Positions 1 through 8,888 are shown, numbered from the stretch's first letter. The stretch: DNA of 36,807 bases from Bacteroidia bacterium (GCA_026391315.1 JAPLDT010000110.1:1-36807), one strand, 5' to 3'. The notes: generated from the letters alone by a model not told the origin. Numbers and translations: made by a program.

Positions 1-318
1 GAAGTTTTTAAAATTAAGGCTTTTCAGTAGTTTTAGATCAGTCTCATAGCTATGGTAAAAATCGATGGCCTCGTTCCCATTGGATTTATCCTTGATATGA
101 CCTCTGGAAGAGAATCTATCCCAAACTGATTCTCCCTTTCCATCTACATTCCAGGCGCCTTCAACCTGATAGGCTGAAGTTGCGACACCCCAGGAGAAAT
201 CTTCACCGAAATCCTTCCTATTGATTTCTGTATCAGCCTCAATGGAAGCAAAAACAGGATTTGCACGCCACATTGCTGCCAAGGTTGCCATATATTTCAA
301 AAAATCAAGTCTGATCAT
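1..318 (-). CDS. GH1 family beta-glucosidase, N-terminal part (runs off the window)
   Basis: Reading the minus strand from the ATG at 316-318 gives 106 open codons up to the window edge. After a hydrophobic or Tat-like leader of about 24 residues come FGEDFSWGVATSAYQVEG and then GESVWDRFS, the N-terminal signature of glycoside hydrolase family 1 (known: the Q and the SAYQ.EG segment line the glucose-binding subsite). The family hydrolyses beta-linked glucosides or galactosides with two catalytic glutamates, which lie beyond the window. A TAAATTTG-like -7 element on the minus strand at 348-355, about 30 bp before the ATG, fits a Bacteroidota promoter. It is divergent from the phosphate locus and not obviously linked to it. 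The family call is firm; substrate cannot be judged from this fragment. Confidence 0.88.
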   Translation of the reverse strand, partial: MIRLDFLKYMATLAAMWRANPVFASIEADTEINRKDFGEDFSWGVATSAYQVEGAWNVDGKGESVWDRFSSRGHIKDKSNGNEAIDFYHSYETDLKLLKSLNFKNF

Positions 319-486
319 CTTACACGTTTAGTCAACAATTAAGCCGACAAATTTATTACTTTAAGAGAGAGTACAATCCCAAACATCATCCAATCTATTT
401 TTCATTGCCATTTATAATTCAATAAGCAAATTGCCTAAAAGCAGAAAATATTCTATTACTCATTTCATGGATGTGAAAGACTGCAA

Positions 487-564
487 TGTAACATGATTGA
501 CACGTGAATGTAACATCGTTTAATCTTTTTGTAACACATATGTAATATCATTAAAGGATTTTTG
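487..564 (+). promoter_or_regulatory. Pho-box-like array and promoter of the porin gene
   Basis: TGTAACAT or a close variant starts at 487, 498 (TGACACGT), 509, 530 (TGTAACAC) and 541 (TGTAATAT). The steps are 11, 11, 21 and 11 bp, so the units fall almost on one helical face. Direct repeats with an 11-bp period are the known layout of PhoB binding sites, although this word differs from the enteric one. The last unit ends about 5 bp before GATTTTTG (557-564), a near match to the Bacteroidota -7 box TAnnTTTG. No TTTG lies at the proper -33 spacing, as expected for an activator-dependent promoter. Binding by the regulator at 6317 is inferred. Confidence 0.72.
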
Positions 565-600
565 TGGCACGATTAAATGACAACATAAATTATTTAAAAA

Positions 601-1590
601 ATGAGAAAAACACTTCTTACAATTTTTTCAATCTTAAGTCTTGCTATTGGCTTAGTAAGTGCACAGACTACCGATGAATTTAAACCTTCTGGCAAAATGG
701 AAGCGCTAATCTTCACTGATTTCAGTAATTCAACAGTGAATAGTAAAAGCTTAAACAAATTTGAAATTACACGGGCTTATTTTGGTTATGGATATAATTT
801 TAGCAAAACACTTTCAGGTCGCGTAGTAATGGATTTTGGAAATCCGGGAGTTGGAACTTTGGCATATACCGGATATTTAAAATACGGCTATTTACAATAT
901 CAGGAAAAAAACCTAACCGTGAAATTTGGTTTAATCGGGACTAACGGATATAGTGATCAGGAAAAATTTTGGGGAAATCGTTACATCTATAAATCATTTC
1001 AGGATCAATATGGAATGGGACCATCTGCTGACTTTGGTTTAAGTGCCTCTTATAAATTAAGTAATGCTATCAGCGTCGATGCTATTATCGAGAATGGGGA
1101 AGGATACAAATCGCTGGAGGCTGACTCAGTATTTAAAGTTGGAGTAGGCGTAACTGTTCATCCGGTCAAAGAACTAATAATTCGCGGTTATTACGATAAT
1201 ATGGCAAAGAATAGTGTTGCACAGCAAACTACTGCCTTATTGGTCGGATATGCCAACAAATCTTTCAACCTTGCTGCTGAGTACAACGCCCAGTCAAATA
1301 ACAAATATAAAAACGGGTACAATTTTTCGGGATATTCGGTGTACGGAACACTCTTCTTTAATGCCAAAACAGGAGTAATTGCGCGCTATGATGCTTTAAC
1401 TTCCAAAGATAAAACCACCAACGCTCATTCCTGGAATTATGCTAAAGACGGTTCTCTCTTTTTGTTGGGTTTCCAGTATGCTCCCGTAAAAGGTGTAAGA
1501 ATATCTCCCAATTACCAGTTATGGACTCCTAAAGATGCTAGTAAGTCATCAACTTCTTCACTCCTCCTAAATATAGAGATCAAAATATAA
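601..1590 (+). CDS. Outer-membrane porin, OprO/OprP-like, probably phosphate-related
   Basis: This 329-residue protein has a cleavable signal peptide (about 1-21, ending LVSAQ). The remainder is rich in alternating hydrophobic/aromatic strands and ends in LLLNIEIKI, a typical outer-membrane beta-signal. Length, aromatic girdle pattern and the GFQYAP...PNYQLW strands fit the phosphate-selective porin O/P group found in Bacteroidota. It starts the phosphate locus and has its own Pho-box-like array just upstream; pstS follows 107 bp after its stop, behind a second array. I infer that it lets inorganic phosphate (or another anion) cross the outer membrane under phosphate starvation, feeding PstS in the periplasm. 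Anion specificity cannot be read from the sequence, so it could also be a general porin of the same fold. Confidence 0.75.
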   Translation: MRKTLLTIFSILSLAIGLVSAQTTDEFKPSGKMEALIFTDFSNSTVNSKSLNKFEITRAYFGYGYNFSKTLSGRVVMDFGNPGVGTLAYTGYLKYGYLQYQEKNLTVKFGLIGTNGYSDQEKFWGNRYIYKSFQDQYGMGPSADFGLSASYKLSNAISVDAIIENGEGYKSLEADSVFKVGVGVTVHPVKELIIRGYYDNMAKNSVAQQTTALLVGYANKSFNLAAEYNAQSNNKYKNGYNFSGYSVYGTLFFNAKTGVIARYDALTSKDKTTNAHSWNYAKDGSLFLLGFQYAPVKGVRISPNYQLWTPKDASKSSTSSLLLNIEIKI

Positions 1591-1619
1591 TAATCCTAAC
1601 CTCACTTCGGTTTCGTTAA

Positions 1620-1676
1620 TGTAACATTATTGTAACATTAATGAAACCGAAATATTACAACACATTCTTTATTTTG
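1620..1676 (+). promoter_or_regulatory. Pho-box-like array upstream of pstS
   Basis: Two near-identical units, TGTAACATTAT at 1620 and TGTAACATTAA at 1631, sit exactly 11 bp apart. Weaker units continue in phase at 1642 (TGAAACC) and 1653 (TATTACA). About 6 bp later comes TTATTTTG (1669-1676), a near -7 box. The geometry matches the array before the porin gene. A transcript starting about 7 bp after this box would leave only a short leader before the ATG at 1698, which argues against translation starting at 1641. Confidence 0.72.
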
Positions 1677-1697
1677 TTTCAAATAATTAAAAATCAG

Positions 1698-2771
1698 ATG
1701 AAAATGAAAAATTTATTAGCTATCGCACTGATCTTCTTTGTTTTTGCAGCGACCGGTCGTACAATCAAGAGCATAAGTGCCGATAATGACTCAAAGAACA
1801 TTAATATCACCGGCGCAGGTGCAACTTTTCCAATGCCTTTTTACAATCAGTTAATCGCTGATTATTCTTCAAAAACAGGGAAACTGGTCACTTACGGAGG
1901 AATCGGATCAGGCGGCGGTATCCGCAGTTTAAAAGATAAGGTAGTCGATTTCGGTGCAACAGATGCTTATCTAACAGATGCGCAGGCCGCTGAATTACCA
2001 GCTCCAATCGTGCATATTCCGACTTGTTTAGGGGCAGTTGTTATAGCCTATAATTTACCCGGGGTAGCAACCTTGAAACTTAAAAATGAAGTATTGGCCA
2101 AGATCTTCATGGGCGAAATTACCAAATGGAATGATAACCAGATTAAGGCAGAGAACCCTGGTGTAAAATTCCCGGATTTAAATATATCGGTGATCTATCG
2201 TTCAGACGGTAGCGGAACTACATTTATTTTCAGCGATTACATGAGTAAAATCAGCGAAAAATGGGCCAAGGAGATCGGTACCGGAAAGACATTGAAATGG
2301 CCGGTAGGCATGAGTGCCAAAGGCAATCCCGGAGTTGCCGGAACCATTCAGCAAACCGTTGGCGCTTTCGGATACATTGGTTCAGAATATGCTTTCTCGG
2401 CAAAAATTCCCTTTGTCAAACTGCAAAACAAAGCGGGCAATTTCATCGAACCATCCGTTGCCTCAGTTAGTGCTGCAGCGCAAGGTGACATTCCGGCTGA
2501 TACCCGCGTGATGCTGACCAATTCATCAGATCCAAAAGCATATCCTATCAGTGCATTTACCTGGATCATTCTTTACAAAGAGCAGAACTACAATGGAAGA
2601 AGCCTTCAGCAAGCTGAGGAAACCTTAAAGTTTCTCGACTGGTTGATTGGATCGGATGCGCAGGCTGTTGCCCAAAAAGTTGATTATGCACCACTTCCTG
2701 ATAAAGCGGTAATGTTGGCCAAAAAAATATTAAAATCTGTTACCTATAATGGTGCGCCGGTTCTTAAATAA
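1698..2771 (+). CDS. pstS: Phosphate ABC transporter, periplasmic phosphate-binding protein PstS
   Basis: PstS binds inorganic phosphate in the periplasm and hands it to the PstCA channel. With the start at 1698 (MKMKNLLAIALIFF) the product is 357 residues with a signal peptide. An in-frame ATG at 1641 is part of the regulatory array and would put 19 odd residues before the leader, so I reject it. The mature part opens with ITGAGATFPMPFYNQLIADY, followed by YGGIGSGGGI, VDFGATDAYLT and YRSDGSGTTFIFSDYM, the phosphate-ligand segments of the PstS family. No lipobox cysteine follows the hydrophobic stretch, so the protein is probably soluble in the periplasm. It is the second gene of the locus. 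Confidence 0.96.
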   Translation: MKMKNLLAIALIFFVFAATGRTIKSISADNDSKNINITGAGATFPMPFYNQLIADYSSKTGKLVTYGGIGSGGGIRSLKDKVVDFGATDAYLTDAQAAELPAPIVHIPTCLGAVVIAYNLPGVATLKLKNEVLAKIFMGEITKWNDNQIKAENPGVKFPDLNISVIYRSDGSGTTFIFSDYMSKISEKWAKEIGTGKTLKWPVGMSAKGNPGVAGTIQQTVGAFGYIGSEYAFSAKIPFVKLQNKAGNFIEPSVASVSAAAQGDIPADTRVMLTNSSDPKAYPISAFTWIILYKEQNYNGRSLQQAEETLKFLDWLIGSDAQAVAQKVDYAPLPDKAVMLAKKILKSVTYNGAPVLK

Positions 2772-2848
2772 ATAGATAGTTGAAAAAACGCGCAGTTATC
2801 CTCTTTCCCTTAAATAATTAATTTTATGGGATTTAGGTGAAAAATTTA

Positions 2849-2885
2849 AAAGAAACATGGAGATACAAATCTTCCATGTTTCTTT
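2849..2885 (+). terminator. Hairpin after pstS (terminator or attenuator)
   Basis: A perfect 13-bp inverted repeat, AAAGAAACATGGA at 2849-2861 and its complement at 2873-2885, has an 11-base loop. The T-rich right arm is followed by only a short T tract. It lies between pstS and pstC. This is a common place for a partial terminator or an mRNA-stabilising hairpin, which would give more binding protein than permease; that role is inferred. Confidence 0.6.
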
Positions 2886-3006
2886 CGTTATAAAAAAATT
2901 GAATTGAAATATTCAATAAATTGAATAACCAGAAATCAAAACTTTTGAATTTCTGCAAACAAAAAATGTTTAAATTCGATAACTTAGTATTTTTCAAAAA
3001 TAACCA

Positions 3007-3861
3007 GTGAAGAGCGAAAAAATTACAAAACTCGTCTTAGTTATTGCTTCTGTAGTCATACTTCTTATTTTCGCAGGAATGGCCTATTCGATGATTAAAG
3101 GCGCTATCCCTGCTTTCAAAGAGTTCGGCTTGTTTCGTTTTATATTATCAACGGAATGGGATCCTACCGAAGGTAAAGAATCATATGGAGCCATGCCTTT
3201 TATCGCAGGGACGGTTATTACTTCCTTGCTCGCCCTGATAATTTGTTTCCCGCTTGCTTTTTCTACTTCACTTTTCATTGCCGAATATTTTCGCAAAACA
3301 AAAATTGCGACTGTTTTAAGCACGTTAGTTGATCTGCTTGCAGGGGTACCCTCCATCGTTTACGGACTCTGGGGGTTTTACACTTTAAGGCCACTAATAG
3401 CCGAGCTCGGATACGCTGGGCAAGGTTATGGAATATTCACTTCCGGATTAATTCTGGCCATCATGATTATACCTTATGCAACCTCCATCAGTAATGAAAT
3501 TATTTCGATGGTCCCCAATGAATTAAAAGAGGCAGCATATTCACTCGGGGCTACTCGTATGGAAGTTATATTCAGTGTTATCCTGCCCAATGCCCGATCC
3601 GGACTTGTAGCGGGTTATATCCTTGCACTAGGCAGGGCGCTTGGAGAAACAATGGCAGTAACCATGCTGATCGGCAATGCCAACATTATCCCCAAAGGGT
3701 TGTTTAGTCCCGGCAATACGATGGCCAGTGTGATTGCCAACCAATTTGGTGAAGCTGACGGAATAAAGTTGAGTGCTCTGATTGCTATCGGATTACTCCT
3801 ATTTGCCGTTACAGCAATCGTCAATTTCATTGGAAAAATCATTATCCGTAAATACGCTTAA
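3007..3861 (+). CDS. pstC: Phosphate ABC transporter permease PstC
   Basis: PstC is one of the two inner-membrane permease subunits of the high-affinity phosphate importer. The start is GTG at 3007: an in-frame stop lies two codons upstream, and the next ATG would remove the first membrane helix. The 284-residue product has about six hydrophobic segments. The binding-protein-dependent transport motif is at about 175-210 (ELKEAAYSLGATRMEVIFSVILP, shown here in part, then ALGRALGETMAVTMLIGNA), and it contacts PstB. The STEWDPTEGKESYGAMPFI loop is typical of PstC. pstA follows 11 bp downstream, so the two are co-transcribed. Confidence 0.95.
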   Translation: MKSEKITKLVLVIASVVILLIFAGMAYSMIKGAIPAFKEFGLFRFILSTEWDPTEGKESYGAMPFIAGTVITSLLALIICFPLAFSTSLFIAEYFRKTKIATVLSTLVDLLAGVPSIVYGLWGFYTLRPLIAELGYAGQGYGIFTSGLILAIMIIPYATSISNEIISMVPNELKEAAYSLGATRMEVIFSVILPNARSGLVAGYILALGRALGETMAVTMLIGNANIIPKGLFSPGNTMASVIANQFGEADGIKLSALIAIGLLLFAVTAIVNFIGKIIIRKYA

Positions 3862-3872
3862 GCCTGTTAATT

Positions 3873-4757
3873 ATGGAAAAAGCGCTTATCAACAAAAATG
3901 AGGGTTCAAATTGGAGAGAGCTGAAAAACAAATTGTTTTTCGGTTTGGTTATCGTTCTTTCCGGTATCACCATAATGCCCATACTTCTGATTGTTTATAA
4001 ACTGCTCTCCAAAGGGCTGAGACAAATTAATCTTGATTTCTTCTTTAAAGTAGCTCCCGACACCCTGCAGGCAATGTCTGCTGTTCAGAGCGGAGAGATT
4101 ATTCCCGGGGGGATCGCAAATGGTATTACGGGAACACTGCTGATGGTGGCAGTTGCATCCCTGATAGCTATTCCGGTAAGCATTCTAATAGGAATATTCC
4201 TATATGAGAACCCCGGGAAAAAATATGCCAGTCTTATCAGAAATCTTACCGACATTCTTCAGGGAGTTCCTTCTGTCGTATTGGGATTAATAGCCTATTT
4301 CTGGATAGTAAAGGGTGTGACAAACGGATTTTCGGCTTTGGCCGGAAGTGTTGCACTCTCTATCATGATGTTACCCCTAATCATTCGGTCCACAGAAGAA
4401 ACAATGAAAATGATTCCGGTCTCCATAAAAGAAGCCGGGGCTGCATTGGGGGTTCCATACCACCGGATTATCTTTAAAATTATGATCCCGTCAGGATTTA
4501 GCGGGTTGATGACCGGTATCTTGCTCTCAATATCAAGGGTCTTGGGAGAAACGGCCCCACTTATGCTTACCACATTGGGCAACAGGGCCATCAATTTTAA
4601 TATTACCAAACCAACCAGTGCGGTGCCCCTTCAAATCTGGGAGTTTTACAATAATCCCAATATGATTGACCTGGTATGGTCATCCTCCTTGTTCTTAGTG
4701 GGATTTGTTTTAACTTTAAATATTATTGCCAAACGAATTTCAACGAAATACAGTTGA
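3873..4757 (+). CDS. pstA: Phosphate ABC transporter permease PstA
   Basis: PstA is the second permease subunit and pairs with PstC in the inner membrane. It has 294 residues, with an N-terminal membrane helix (about 18-43) and the permease core from about 85. The coupling motif is IPVSIKEAGAALGVPYHR followed by SISRVLGETAPLMLTTLG, a hallmark of PstA. The start is an ATG 11 bp after pstC. The C-terminus ends in a final helix and a short basic tail. pstB follows after 30 bp. Nothing is unusual in length or motif content. Confidence 0.95.
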   Translation: MEKALINKNEGSNWRELKNKLFFGLVIVLSGITIMPILLIVYKLLSKGLRQINLDFFFKVAPDTLQAMSAVQSGEIIPGGIANGITGTLLMVAVASLIAIPVSILIGIFLYENPGKKYASLIRNLTDILQGVPSVVLGLIAYFWIVKGVTNGFSALAGSVALSIMMLPLIIRSTEETMKMIPVSIKEAGAALGVPYHRIIFKIMIPSGFSGLMTGILLSISRVLGETAPLMLTTLGNRAINFNITKPTSAVPLQIWEFYNNPNMIDLVWSSSLFLVGFVLTLNIIAKRISTKYS

Positions 4758-4787
4758 AAACCGTAAAATAAAATCACGATAGCATTT

Positions 4788-5573
4788 ATGAGCGACAAAA
4801 TATTACAAATTACCAATCCGGTTTTATCCATAAGTAACCTCTCCATCGCATACGGTAAAAAAGACAAACTCGCCGTGAAGGATGTCAGCGCTGATGTGAA
4901 ACGAAATAACATTACCGCCATCATGGGACCATCTGGATGTGGTAAAAGCACCTTACTGAGGGCCATCAACCGGATGCACGAATTGTATCCGAACATCCAC
5001 ACCGAAGGGGAAATTAAACTCAATGGCGAGACTATATACGAAATGTCAACCTCCAAACTCCGCCGAAAGATTGGGATGGTATTTCAAAGACCCAACCCGT
5101 TTCCGACGATGAGCATCTACGAAAACGTGATTGCCGGATATGATTTGAACGGCAGTAAACTGAAAAAAAATGAAAAAGATGAAATCGTCGAAACCTCTCT
5201 TCATGATGTAGGTTTGTTCGAAGAGGTGAAAGATTCGCTGAACAAAAAGGGAAATTTCTTATCGGGAGGCCAGCAACAGCGGTTGTGCATCGCCCGCGCT
5301 TTGGCTTTCAAACCTGAGGTAATCCTCATGGACGAACCAACTTCAGCGCTCGACCCTCTTTCAACAGCAAAAATTGAAGACTTACTGGTCGAACTTAAAG
5401 TCCACTATTCCATTATTTTGGTCACACACAACATGTCACAGGCAGCCCGTATCTCAGACAATGCAATGTTTATGTACCTGGGAGAATTGGTTGAATATGA
5501 TAAAACCAAAACGATGTTTACCAATCCAAAAGATCCACGAACCGAGGGTTATCTTACCGGAAAATTCGGTTGA
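4788..5573 (+). CDS. pstB: Phosphate ABC transporter ATPase PstB
   Basis: PstB hydrolyses ATP on the cytoplasmic face to drive phosphate import. In the 261-residue product the Walker A motif GPSGCGKST is at 47-55, the PstB-typical VFQRPNPFPTMSIYENV follows at about 98-114, the signature LSGGQQQR is at 158-165, and Walker B ILMDEPTSALDP is at 179-190. The switch histidine lies in ILVTHNMSQAAR. All catalytic residues are present. It sits between pstA and phoU with 30- and 42-bp gaps. There is no separate promoter that I can see. Confidence 0.97.
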   Translation: MSDKILQITNPVLSISNLSIAYGKKDKLAVKDVSADVKRNNITAIMGPSGCGKSTLLRAINRMHELYPNIHTEGEIKLNGETIYEMSTSKLRRKIGMVFQRPNPFPTMSIYENVIAGYDLNGSKLKKNEKDEIVETSLHDVGLFEEVKDSLNKKGNFLSGGQQQRLCIARALAFKPEVILMDEPTSALDPLSTAKIEDLLVELKVHYSIILVTHNMSQAARISDNAMFMYLGELVEYDKTKTMFTNPKDPRTEGYLTGKFG

Positions 5574-5615
5574 TCATTTTTTTTAAACAGTCCTTGACCT
5601 TAATACGATATCAAA

Positions 5616-6314
5616 ATGAACATCAAAAAAGAAAGTGCAATTCAAAACGTTATCAGTCATTTTGAAGATTATGCCAATCTGATATTGAACCAATTGACAA
5701 TTCTTGAGAAAGTAGTCAGTTCAGGTTCGCTGACAATCTCGGAAGAGGTGATGAGGGAATTGAATGCCCATGAGGAGAAGTCGGATAAATTTGAGATCAA
5801 ACTCAGTGAGAAGATTGTGAATACGATCGTATTGCAAAAACCTGTTGCTTCAGATCTGCGAAAATTAATGGCTTGCTACCAGAATGTGATCAACCTCGAA
5901 AGAATAGGAGATTTGGTAATGGACATTGTCAGGTTTATACCGCGAATTAAAGACATAGAAACGTACAACCGTATGTCGGAAGTAATCTACAACATGCTAT
6001 TAGTCAGCGTAAATATGGTACAGAAAGCCATTCTTTCTTTCGTAAACAGCGACAAAGAATTCGCAATCTGGGCTATTCAAAATGACGAAGTGGTTGATGA
6101 TATGAACCATAAGCTTATCAGAAAAGCCATAACAAAAAGTAAATTACCGGATGAAACCCAGCAATTGTTGTTTAGCTTTATCCATATTAACAGCATTATT
6201 TCAAGCATTGAGCGGATCGCCGATCATGCTACAAATGTTGCAGAGGCTTCTATCTATGCGATGGAGGGAACTGATATTCGCCACCAAAACATGGACTTTG
6301 AAACAAAAGAGTAA
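5616..6314 (+). CDS. phoU: Phosphate-signalling protein PhoU
   Basis: PhoU links the Pst transporter to the PhoR kinase and keeps the Pho regulon off when phosphate is plentiful (established for the family). The 232-residue product is almost all helix and carries the two PhoU repeats. The metal-binding helix signatures are clear in the second halves of each: LRKLMACYQNVINLERIGDLVMDI (in part) and SIISSIERIADHATNVAEA. It ends 2 bp before the regulator gene, so the two are translationally close. The presence of phoU directly before the two-component pair supports a complete phosphate-sensing unit. Confidence 0.94.
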   Translation: MNIKKESAIQNVISHFEDYANLILNQLTILEKVVSSGSLTISEEVMRELNAHEEKSDKFEIKLSEKIVNTIVLQKPVASDLRKLMACYQNVINLERIGDLVMDIVRFIPRIKDIETYNRMSEVIYNMLLVSVNMVQKAILSFVNSDKEFAIWAIQNDEVVDDMNHKLIRKAITKSKLPDETQQLLFSFIHINSIISSIERIADHATNVAEASIYAMEGTDIRHQNMDFETKE

Positions 6315-6316
6315 CT

Positions 6317-7003
6317 ATGTCTGAAAATTTTCGGATACTTGTCGTGGAGGATGAAGAAGATCTCAACGAGATTCTAAAATTCAACCTCGAAAGTGAAGGC
6401 TATCTGGTCGATACATCCTTTTCTGCCGAAGAGGCTTTAAAAAGGGACCTGACGATCTATCACTTAATGATTCTTGATGTAATGATGGGGAAGATATCTG
6501 GCTTTAGCCTTGCGCAAAAGATCAGAAAGGAGATGCAACTCGATGTGCCCATAATTTTCTTAACTGCAAGAGATACAGAAAATGATTTACTAACTGGGTT
6601 TAACGTTGGCGCTGACGACTATATCGCAAAACCCTTCTCCATCAGAGCATTACAAGCCCGCGTAAAGGCTGTTTTGAAAAGAGTAAAAAACCTGCATGCA
6701 GACACAGATGCAACTTCAATGAATATTGGGGAAATCATCCTGGATTTAGAATCAAAAAGACTGAATATTGGAAATAAAAAAATAGAATTAACGCGCAAAG
6801 AATATGAGATAATTTCGCTGCTGGCTAAGTCTCCGGGCAGGATTTTCTCGCGCGAAGAGATACTCCGCCGAATCTGGGAAAGTGACGTCATTGTTATAGA
6901 TCGTACTGTGGATGTAAATATTACGCGTTTGCGTCGAAAAATGGAAGAATATGGGTGCTATATTCGGAACAAACCAGGATTCGGATATTACTTTGAAATA
7001 TGA
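6317..7003 (+). CDS. phoB: Response regulator, PhoB-type (OmpR family)
   Basis: This 228-residue regulator has an N-terminal receiver domain (about 4-118) and a C-terminal winged-helix DNA-binding domain (about 130-226). The acidic pocket is EDEED at 11-15, the phosphoacceptor is Asp54 in LMILDVMMG, the switch threonine lies in IIFLTARD, and the lysine in DDYIAKPF is present. The effector domain has the usual ELTRKEYEIISLLAKSPGRIFSREEIL and VDVNITRLRRKM. Position after phoU and before a kinase makes PhoB the natural reading. I infer that it binds the 11-bp-phased TGTAACAT arrays at 487 and 1620. The family call is certain; the phosphate role rests on context. Confidence 0.9.
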   Translation: MSENFRILVVEDEEDLNEILKFNLESEGYLVDTSFSAEEALKRDLTIYHLMILDVMMGKISGFSLAQKIRKEMQLDVPIIFLTARDTENDLLTGFNVGADDYIAKPFSIRALQARVKAVLKRVKNLHADTDATSMNIGEIILDLESKRLNIGNKKIELTRKEYEIISLLAKSPGRIFSREEILRRIWESDVIVIDRTVDVNITRLRRKMEEYGCYIRNKPGFGYYFEI

Positions 7004-8796
7004 TACTAAACCGCGCAAATATGCTATTCAACCAAAAGACAATCAGATGGAAACTATTTCTATACTATTTCCTTCTTTTCACCATATTTATTGTATCAAT
7101 TATTCTCTATCAGAATAGACGTGAGCAGAATTTCAGGGTTACTCAGCTTGAAACCACCCTGGACGAATATACAGAAATCACCAATCGTTTTATTGAGCAC
7201 AATTCGCTTTTTAAGGACAAGACTTTCTCGAAGCTTGATAGCTTGAAGACAATTATTCCTGCAACCAAAGCCCGGATCACTGTTGTGGATTTTGAAGGTA
7301 ACGTACTATACGACAATACTGTAGCTGATTTTTCACACATGGAAAATCATAAAGAGCGACCTGAAATTCAGAAATCCCTGTACAATGAATTCGGTGAAAA
7401 TATCCGACATTCAGCAACAACCAACGAAGAATATATCTACTATGCAAAATCTTACAAAAATTACGTAATCAGGGCAGCCTTCGTTTACGACATCAAGATA
7501 AAAGCATTTCTGAAAGCAGACTGGGTTTTTATCCCTTTCTTTATCTTTCTCTTTCTCATTTTCGGTTTTTTGCTCCGGTATATAGCAAATCATATTGGCG
7601 ATTCGATCAGCAAACTGAAAGATTTTGCTGTGAAAATCAGACGGAACGAAACAATCACCACTGACGATGATACTCAATTTTCGAATGATGAACTTGGCTT
7701 TATCAGCAGTGAAATAATTCAGTTATACCAACAACTCCGTAAAACAAAAACTGAACTTGTTCTTGAAAAGGAAAAATTGATCAGCCATCTTTTTGTATTG
7801 AATGAGGGGGTAGCCTTCTTTTCACCGCAAAAGCAAGTAATACTAAACAACAGCCACTTCATTTTTTACATCAACAATATCTCGGAAGAGTCTACTATTT
7901 CGGTAGAACACATCTTCCGACTAAATGAATTCCAAGAGATTAATTTATTCATTGACAAAACAGTATCCGGTGAGGACTTCCATCAACTGAGCGAACTGCC
8001 ACGCATGGAATATTCGGTACAGCGTGACGGCTCTTATTTTCTGATCCAATGTATCTTCTTTCAGGACAAAAGCTTCGAAATCGTTATCACTGACAATACA
8101 AAACTGGCCAAACGGAGCATGATGAAACAACAGATGACTTCAAACATTGCCCATGAATTAAAAACACCCATTGCAACGGTTAAAGGTTATCTGGAAACGC
8201 TGTTAAATAATCCAGAACTGGCCAAACCGAAACAACAATATTTTATAGAGAAAGCTTACAATCAATCTGAAAGACTAACCCAATTAGTCAACGATATCGC
8301 CTTGTTGAATAAAATTGAAGAGTCATCAGAACTATACCCCAGGGGAAAGATTTATCTTAAAAAACTGGTTGACGAAGTTGTGGAGAGTTTTGCTGATCCG
8401 ATTCAGCAAAAGTCTGTCGTTATCGAAGAAAATATTGACAACCATATTACTGTCAATGCGAACTACTCGCTGATTTTTTCAGTTTTCAGGAATTTGTTGG
8501 AAAATTCACTCAATTATGCCGGGAAGGGAATTACTATCCATATTTCAAATTACCACGAAGACGAAACCTATCACTACTTTACCTTCTACGACAATGGACC
8601 AGGAGTGGCAGAGGAGCATCTTCCCCGAATTTTCGAAAGATTTTACCGTGTCGACACTGGACGCACACGCAAACGGGGAGGCACAGGACTTGGACTGGCT
8701 ATTGTAAAAAATGCCGTTCTTAGTTTCAAAGGTGAAATTTCAGCCAGAACGCACAAGGGAGGAGGATTGGAATTTATCTTCTCGCTGCCAAAATAA
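7000..8796 (+). CDS. phoR: Sensor histidine kinase, PhoR-type
   Basis: The start ATG at 7000 overlaps the regulator's TGA (ATGA), a sign of translational coupling; a later ATG at 7021 is possible. The 598 residues contain a first membrane helix at about 17-37, a periplasmic region of about 135 residues, a second helix at about 175-196, a HAMP-like linker and a PAS-like stretch. The HisKA domain has phospho-accepting His385 (NIAHELKTPIATVKGY). The ATPase domain has its N box in FRNLLENSLNYA, G1 DNGPGV, F box IFERFYRVD and G2 GGTGLGLAIVKN. It phosphorylates the upstream regulator; that it senses phosphate through PhoU and Pst is inferred from the operon. The periplasmic domain is larger than in enteric PhoR, as is usual in Bacteroidota. 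Confidence 0.92.
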   Translation: MILNRANMLFNQKTIRWKLFLYYFLLFTIFIVSIILYQNRREQNFRVTQLETTLDEYTEITNRFIEHNSLFKDKTFSKLDSLKTIIPATKARITVVDFEGNVLYDNTVADFSHMENHKERPEIQKSLYNEFGENIRHSATTNEEYIYYAKSYKNYVIRAAFVYDIKIKAFLKADWVFIPFFIFLFLIFGFLLRYIANHIGDSISKLKDFAVKIRRNETITTDDDTQFSNDELGFISSEIIQLYQQLRKTKTELVLEKEKLISHLFVLNEGVAFFSPQKQVILNNSHFIFYINNISEESTISVEHIFRLNEFQEINLFIDKTVSGEDFHQLSELPRMEYSVQRDGSYFLIQCIFFQDKSFEIVITDNTKLAKRSMMKQQMTSNIAHELKTPIATVKGYLETLLNNPELAKPKQQYFIEKAYNQSERLTQLVNDIALLNKIEESSELYPRGKIYLKKLVDEVVESFADPIQQKSVVIEENIDNHITVNANYSLIFSVFRNLLENSLNYAGKGITIHISNYHEDETYHYFTFYDNGPGVAEEHLPRIFERFYRVDTGRTRKRGGTGLGLAIVKNAVLSFKGEISARTHKGGGLEFIFSLPK

Positions 8797-8799
8797 TTT

Positions 8800-8888
8800 T
8801 TTGTGTCCTTCGTGCAAACCTTAGTGCCCTTCGTGGTTAATTTTTAAAATCTCACCACAAAGGCCACAAAGGAAAACACAAAGGATAG
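8800..8888. repeat. Intergenic CACAAAGG-type inverted repeat, copy 1
   Basis: The left half reads CCTTCGTG twice, and the right half carries CCACAAAGG and CACAAAGGA. CCTTCGTGGT at about 8829-8838 pairs with ACCACAAAGG at about 8854-8863 with one mismatch. It lies just after the kinase gene, where it may serve as a terminator. Related copies are at 14531-14627 and 17819-17911. Confidence 0.7.

Noticed and set aside
1641-1697. An earlier ATG for pstS that adds 19 residues
   Set aside because: It overlaps the phased regulatory words and precedes the -7-like box; the true signal peptide begins at 1698.
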